From Clostridiales bacterium (GTDB taxonomy: Bacteria; Bacillota; Clostridia; Christensenellales; Borkfalkiaceae), in contig JAMPAF010000004.1 of NCBI GenBank assembly GCA_023667345.1, positions 36,378 to 100,377 on the forward strand: a stretch of DNA of 64,000 nucleotides, in the 5' to 3' direction. The first letter of the stretch is position 1, and the number at the start of each line of letters is the position of its first letter. Positions 60,117-64,000 of the stretch are shown one piece after another. The position numbers and the translations under genes were made by a program. Below the pieces are notes generated by a model that saw only the letters and a list, made by a program, of their open reading frames with translations, was not told the origin of the DNA and did not search any database.

Positions 60117-60770
60117 ATGAAACGCCTTACGGTTGCGATTTTTTGTGTGATTTTAATACTTGCCGTAGCGCCTTGCAAGACGGCGTTTGCCGCCGCTCCG
60201 ACCTACGCGAGGGCTATCGACAAAGAGGCGTATTTCTGTGCAGAAAGAAGCGAAAACACCTCGCTTTTCGCCGTGCCGTACACCTACTGCGTGGAAGTTC
60301 TGCGCGAGGAAGGCGACTGGTACTACGCGAAGTATTTAAGCGACGTGGGCGTGTACAAAGCGGTTTACGGCTACTGCAAAAAGGAGCATTTCACCCCCGA
60401 GTACGGCACCCCGCAGACCACGTTTTTGTACAAGACGGTCAGGGTAAGCTTTTCGGCGGGAGGCAACCCCTCTTCCCTGCCCGTACTCTCCGAAATCGCG
60501 CTCGATGCCGCATACTACGGCTCGTACGAGGCGGGCGGCGTGGACTATTCCTACGTCTACTGCCAAGGCTCGTTCGGCTATATCGAGGGCGCGTTCGACG
60601 ACTACGAACTGAACGTTCCCACCCACACACCCGATGACGGCGGTAGCGGGGCGGGCGGCGGCTCGCCCGTCAACTTTGCCACCGTTGCGTTTATCGTCAT
60701 CGCGTCCCTTTCCGTAGTCATAATTCTGATTATCTACTTCACCACCAAAAAGCCGAAAATCGACGGTTGA
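60117..60770 (+). CDS. Small surface protein with signal peptide, SH3-like domains and C-terminal membrane anchor
   Basis: The 217-residue protein has a signal peptide (1-26, IFCVILILAVAPCKTAFA), two beta-rich segments of about 60 residues (YCVEVLREEGDWYYAKYLSDVGVYKAVYGYCKKEHF and a second), a glycine/serine linker (PDDGGSGAGGGSPV), one transmembrane helix (about 185-207) and a short lysine tail. The beta segments recall SH3-like cell-wall-binding domains. No Shine-Dalgarno. Function unknown. Confidence 0.75.
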   Translation: MKRLTVAIFCVILILAVAPCKTAFAAAPTYARAIDKEAYFCAERSENTSLFAVPYTYCVEVLREEGDWYYAKYLSDVGVYKAVYGYCKKEHFTPEYGTPQTTFLYKTVRVSFSAGGNPSSLPVLSEIALDAAYYGSYEAGGVDYSYVYCQGSFGYIEGAFDDYELNVPTHTPDDGGSGAGGGSPVNFATVAFIVIASLSVVIILIIYFTTKKPKIDG

Positions 60771-60976
60771 AAGCAATGCGCAATGCGTAATTCGAAATTA
60801 ATCCGCCCTTACTCTCGCCTTCCACTTTGAAGGGGAAGGTGTCGCCGCGCCCAACGCGGTGACGGAAGAGGTTGAAGCTATTCCCGAGGGCGTAACCTCT
60901 ATCCCCTCTTCGAGGTACTTTCCCCTTTACGCAAGGGGAAAGCAAGTAGTCCGCCCCTTGCCCGCTTTCCCAACCG
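60771..60976. repeat. Repeat unit between convergent genes
   Basis: A CCTTCCACTTTGAAGG...GGAAGG arm with variable stem CCGCG/CGCGG (around 60845-60859), then CCTCTATCCCC...GAGG and CTTTCCCCTTTACGCAAGGGGAAAG. No gene is seen. Confidence 0.75.
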
Positions 60977-61372
60977 TCAGTAGTCGGCTATCAAGCACCG
61001 GTATGCGCAGAGCGCCGAATACAGTTCGCCGCCGCCCGCCAACAGCCCCGCCGCCCTTCGCGCAAACTTGACCGCCGCGCGGTGAATTTCCTTCTTCTCC
61101 TCTCCCTTAACGCCGCCGCGCGCCGCCGCATACCCCCTCAACGCCGCCCTGTCCTTTTCGGTCATCTTGCCTAAAATGCCGTCGAGCCGCGCCCAAAGCT
61201 CTTTAAGCGTCCGCTTATCCTCCACGACTCGGCTTATCTTACCGAAGTACTTTTCGCACCCCGCGTACACGTCCCGCCCCGCCGCCAGCGCGAGATTGGT
61301 AATTATATTGTCGAGAGTCCCGTTGAGACTGCCCGCCGAAAAGTAAAATTTCATTAAAAGCTTGATTTTCAC
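60977..61372 (-). CDS. Small helical protein of unknown function near the phage cassette
   Basis: The 131-residue protein starts at GTG 61372 (GGAGG in front), reading KIKLLMKFYFSAGSLNGTLDNIITNLALAAGRDVYAGCEKYFGKISRVVEDKRTLKELWARLDGILGKMTEKDRAALRGYAAARGG. It is mainly helical with a basic C-terminal helix. Longer (GTG 61393) and shorter (ATG 61354) starts are possible. It points toward the phage cassette, separated from it by the divergent surface gene. I recognise no family. Confidence 0.5.
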   Translation of the reverse strand: MKIKLLMKFYFSAGSLNGTLDNIITNLALAAGRDVYAGCEKYFGKISRVVEDKRTLKELWARLDGILGKMTEKDRAALRGYAAARGGVKGEEKKEIHRAAVKFARRAAGLLAGGGELYSALCAYRCLIADY

Positions 61373-61576
61373 CGCCGCTCCCCTCCGAGCCACCTCCGAA
61401 ACCGTAAACTTAACCGAACGATTACGAACGTTTGTTCTTATTTATGTTTGTATTATACACCCTAAATATGACAAAAAACGCATAATTAAAAAATTTTTGA
61501 TATAAATTTAAAGGTTTTGGCAATAAAAAAATGTGAATTAGGCAAGTAAAGGCTTTGCAACACACGTTTTAAATCC

Positions 61577-61605
61577 TTTACAAGCCGAACATTAAGTGTT
61601 ATAAT
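61577..61605 (+). promoter_or_regulatory. Promoter of the 61613 surface gene, predicts leaderless mRNA
   Basis: TTTACA (61577-61582), 17-bp spacer, extended -10 TGTTATAAT ending at 61605, ATG at 61613. Confidence 0.75.
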
Positions 61606-61612
61606 TTTTTAT

Positions 61613-63007
61613 ATGAAGGCAAACAAGGCAATCACAATCGCGCTTGCAGGGCTAATAGCCGCCTGCGCAATACCTTTCGGCACGGTTTTCGCCGCGGAGA
61701 GCGGCGGCAAAACGACCGATTACCCCGTCGAGACGACAGGCGAGGGCGGCGAAACGGTTCAGCCGTTCGAAAAACGCCTTACGTTCGACGAGGTTAAACC
61801 GATTACCGACTACGCCGTAAGCGGCGACAGAATTGCTTTCGCTTCCTACGCCTCCGTCTATCTGCTGTACACGGGCGAAAACGGCGACCGCAAGCTCGAC
61901 GACGAGCACCCCTATTCGGGCTCAAACAGAATCGAAAGGCTCGATTTCGAGGGCGAAAAGCTGTACCTCGACGTAAAGACGGAAGGCATTTTCCTCTTCC
62001 CCGAATACAACAGAACGGTCACCCACGAATTCCCCAAACAAAGTAACGTAGTAAAGCTTTCTACGGACGAGGAATACAGACTTTCCAACGACGGTCTGCA
62101 CTACTTTTTCGGCGACGGGCACGAAGTTTTGGGCACCGACTTTTACAACTTAAAAGTTTTCGACGACAAGGCGTACGCCATAAAAGACAACGTTTTATAC
62201 ACGTTTAACGGAGCCGAACCCGATTTGGTCGACGTAGACTACACCGACTTTAAAGAGGCTGAAAACATACTGTGCGGCGACGTTGCCCAAAAGCTCACCG
62301 CGGCGGACTACGAAATTAAAACCACCGAAATAAAGAGCGGCAGATACTACACAAAAATAAACCCCGACGCAATCGGAACGGATGCCGGCGACACGTTTAT
62401 ACCGCTGTATACCGAAAAAGCCAACGTCGATAAGCCCTGCATCGTGCTGTGCGAGAGCGGCAAAACCTCGGTTGTAGCGGCAAGCGACGGAATGTTTATT
62501 ACCGCCACCGACAATCTCAATCCCCCCACCCCCTCTTCGCAGAAAAACGATTGGGCGATAGGCTCTGACGGAAAAAGGCTCGCCGCCTACGCCAGCGAGA
62601 ACACTAAGGTTTACGCCTGCCCCTTTATGTGCGAGAGCACCGAAATCGCAGATTTATTTAGCGGCGCGGACAACCATGTTGAGGTCACCGAGAAATTCGA
62701 GTTCGGCGGCGTTAAATTTTACAGAGTTAAAATGCAGGACGGAAAGACGGGCTTTGTGGCGGCGAACAAGTTGACGCCGTACTCTTTCAGCGCCGAGGAC
62801 AACGAGCCGCACGAAAACGGCGACAAGGAATTCAGTTACGAAACCAACGTCGTCTCGGTCGTGCTGGCGATAGTTATAGTTGCGCTTGTAATTGTTGCGA
62901 TAATGTATATATCGCTTATCGGGTCGAAAAAAGACAAGAATAAGCCCCAAAAGAAATTAAAGGACAAGCGGAGCGAACCCGCCGAAGACGGCGACGACGA
63001 AGAATAA
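61613..63007 (+). CDS. Surface protein with propeller-like and SH3-like regions and C-terminal anchor
   Basis: The 464-residue protein has a signal peptide (1-28, AIPFGTVFAAE), a linker rich in G, T and E, six or so beta repeats (DRIAFASYASVYLLYTGENGDR, EKLYLDVKTEGIFLFPEYN, DGLHYFFGDGHEVLG, DKAYAIKDNVLYTFNG) that look like a propeller, an SH3-like region (YACPFMCESTE...VTEKFEFGGVKFYRVKMQDGKTGFVAANKLTPY), a transmembrane helix (about 414-436) and a lysine tail. It has the same layout as the gene at 60117. Function unknown. Confidence 0.75.
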   Translation: MKANKAITIALAGLIAACAIPFGTVFAAESGGKTTDYPVETTGEGGETVQPFEKRLTFDEVKPITDYAVSGDRIAFASYASVYLLYTGENGDRKLDDEHPYSGSNRIERLDFEGEKLYLDVKTEGIFLFPEYNRTVTHEFPKQSNVVKLSTDEEYRLSNDGLHYFFGDGHEVLGTDFYNLKVFDDKAYAIKDNVLYTFNGAEPDLVDVDYTDFKEAENILCGDVAQKLTAADYEIKTTEIKSGRYYTKINPDAIGTDAGDTFIPLYTEKANVDKPCIVLCESGKTSVVAASDGMFITATDNLNPPTPSSQKNDWAIGSDGKRLAAYASENTKVYACPFMCESTEIADLFSGADNHVEVTEKFEFGGVKFYRVKMQDGKTGFVAANKLTPYSFSAEDNEPHENGDKEFSYETNVVSVVLAIVIVALVIVAIMYISLIGSKKDKNKPQKKLKDKRSEPAEDGDDEE

Positions 63008-63305
63008 AAGCAAGTTTTAGCCATTTAGCGGCGACGCAGAATAGCGGGAAGCAATACCTGCTCCCGTCATTATGAGGTTTTTGTGGCACTGCGAACTTGT
63101 TTGAAACGTTTAAGCTTTTAGCCGCAAAAACCGTGATAATCTTTTTGCGCGCTTTTCTCGCGCAAAATTATTTACATCGCAATAAATGTTAATTAAGGTG
63201 GAAATGTATCAGAAAAAGATTCTTCACTTACGTTCAGAATGACACCGAGGTTACTATCCCGACGCAATTGCGAATTGTGAATTATGAATTGCGAATTGCA
63301 CATTT
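63008..63305. repeat. Degenerate repeat stretch
   Basis: Contains a GTCATTATGAGG fragment, an AAAAGATTCTTCACTTACGTTC...AATGACAC piece and a tandem AATTGCGAATTGTGAATT run (63266-63300). No gene is seen. Confidence 0.45.
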
Positions 63306-63342
63306 AAAAAAGCCGACGGAATAATTTCCGTCGGCTTTTTTT
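63306..63342. terminator. Bidirectional terminator between convergent genes
   Basis: AAAGCCGACGGAA/TTCCGTCGGCTTT with loop TAAT, A-tract on one side and T-tract on the other. Confidence 0.85.
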
Positions 63343-63410
63343 GTTTTGTTGTACGCAAGCCTTTAATACTGCAAAGCTATTAAAGAACTTGGGTGCAGGG
63401 ACACCCTGCC

Positions 63411-64000
63411 TTAGTCCATCATTATCTCTTCGTAGGAAAGGTTAATCATATCAACCGCGACTTTCAGAGACGCAAGGTCGAGCACCTGCACAACCGTCGG
63501 CTTTACCTTAATCGAGGACTTGCCGCGCTTGTTCGTGTTGCTTAAACGCAGTTGCTTCAACGCCTCGTTTTCGAGCATAAATTCCGCCACGGTTACACCG
63601 CGCTTTATGAGCAATTTTATCAAATTGCGCTTGCCGATTTTAACCGTCACGAAATTCTTCGCAATAGCAAGTTCCGCGTCGGGCTTAGTCAAAGCCTCTT
63701 CGCGAAGCTCGTCAAAATAGCTCTGCTGCTCGGGCGAAAGTTCTTCGTACAGCTCGGTTATCGTCTTACTGTCGTTGAATACTATTCCGTCTTGCACAAC
63801 TACGAAACCGTCCTCGCCCTCGGTTTGCTCTTCGTCCTCTTCCGCTACCGCCGCTTCTTCAACAATCTGTTGAGGTGCGGGTTGTGCGACAACTGCGGGT
63901 TCAGCCTTTTGCTGTTCCACTATAACAACCTTTTCGACAATGCGTTCGGTTACAACCTCGCGCGCGGTCTGTTCCGCGGTTGCAGTCTGTTCTACAACCT
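63411..64000 (-). CDS. Unknown acidic protein, C-terminal part only (runs off the window)
   Basis: The open frame continues unbroken to position 64000, so the start lies outside. The visible N-terminal part is low-complexity and rich in V, E, A and Q, with repeated VVE, IVE and EQ words (for example VVEQTATAEQTAREVVTERIVEKVV before the first candidate GTG). Then comes an acidic stretch and a compact C-terminal domain, ITELYEELSPEQQSYFDELREEAL through VLDLASLKVAVDMINLSYEEIMMD. I recognise no family. Coding is supported by the repeat-free open frame and the terminator downstream. Confidence 0.7.
   Translation of the reverse strand, partial: VVEQTATAEQTAREVVTERIVEKVVIVEQQKAEPAVVAQPAPQQIVEEAAVAEEDEEQTEGEDGFVVVQDGIVFNDSKTITELYEELSPEQQSYFDELREEALTKPDAELAIAKNFVTVKIGKRNLIKLLIKRGVTVAEFMLENEALKQLRLSNTNKRGKSSIKVKPTVVQVLDLASLKVAVDMINLSYEEIMMD

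Noticed and set aside
60056-60178. Longer terminase starting at 60178
   Set aside because: The extension overlaps the promoter and first codons of the divergent surface gene; ATG 60055 has a ribosome site and matches the family start.

Overview
The window looks like chromosome from a spore-forming, anaerobic member of the Clostridia. Three things support this: a sporulation set (spoIIGA-sigE-sigG, spoVT, a SpoVB/YabM-type flippase, a YlmC/YmxH protein, a PdaB-like deacetylase); anaerobe-type enzymes (two-subunit Fe-S fumarase, FeoAB); and a prolipoprotein (Lgt) pathway, low-GC-type promoters and strong Shine-Dalgarno sites at most genes. Most genes lie on the minus strand. I see no rRNA, tRNA or CRISPR array. 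Species cannot be named from this alone. Layout: 1-5.4 kb has an orphan ribbon-helix-helix gene, tadA, an M14 peptidase, rlmH, a CPBP protease, fumarase alpha/beta and ylmC. 5.4-9 kb has a CvpA-like protein and the sigG, sigE and spoIIGA block. 9-15.2 kb has dusB, mazG (YabN type), the YabM-type flippase and spoVT, an order that echoes the yab region of Bacillus. 15.2-16.7 kb is a HipBA-like kinase module between two copies of a 48-bp terminator. 16.7-26.7 kb has lgt, leuA, a MATE transporter, a tandem OB-fold SSB, the deacetylase, a pseudouridine synthase and feoBA. 26.8 kb holds a probable free-standing small RNA. 27.5-39 kb has ileS (eukaryote-like type) behind a T-box-like leader, a regulator locus, tsaD, prfB and secA. 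39.6-52.5 kb has adenine deaminase, topoisomerase IV, a diguanylate cyclase, a large surface protein, RluA and a methyltransferase. 52.5-60.1 kb is a compact eight-gene phage head-and-neck cassette with P22-like order and no other phage functions. 60.1-64 kb has two membrane-anchored surface proteins, a small unknown gene and an unfinished CDS at the edge. Three signals cut across the window. First, nearly every gap holds dispersed hairpin repeats whose variable stem changes from copy to copy while staying base-paired; some copies carry an inserted three-hairpin module. Second, five genes have a TATAAT box only 7-9 nt before the start codon and no Shine-Dalgarno, which predicts leaderless mRNAs. 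Third, the phage cassette is intact and isolated, as expected of a domesticated particle or a gene-transfer-agent-like system. All assignments come from reading motifs by eye; no database search was run.
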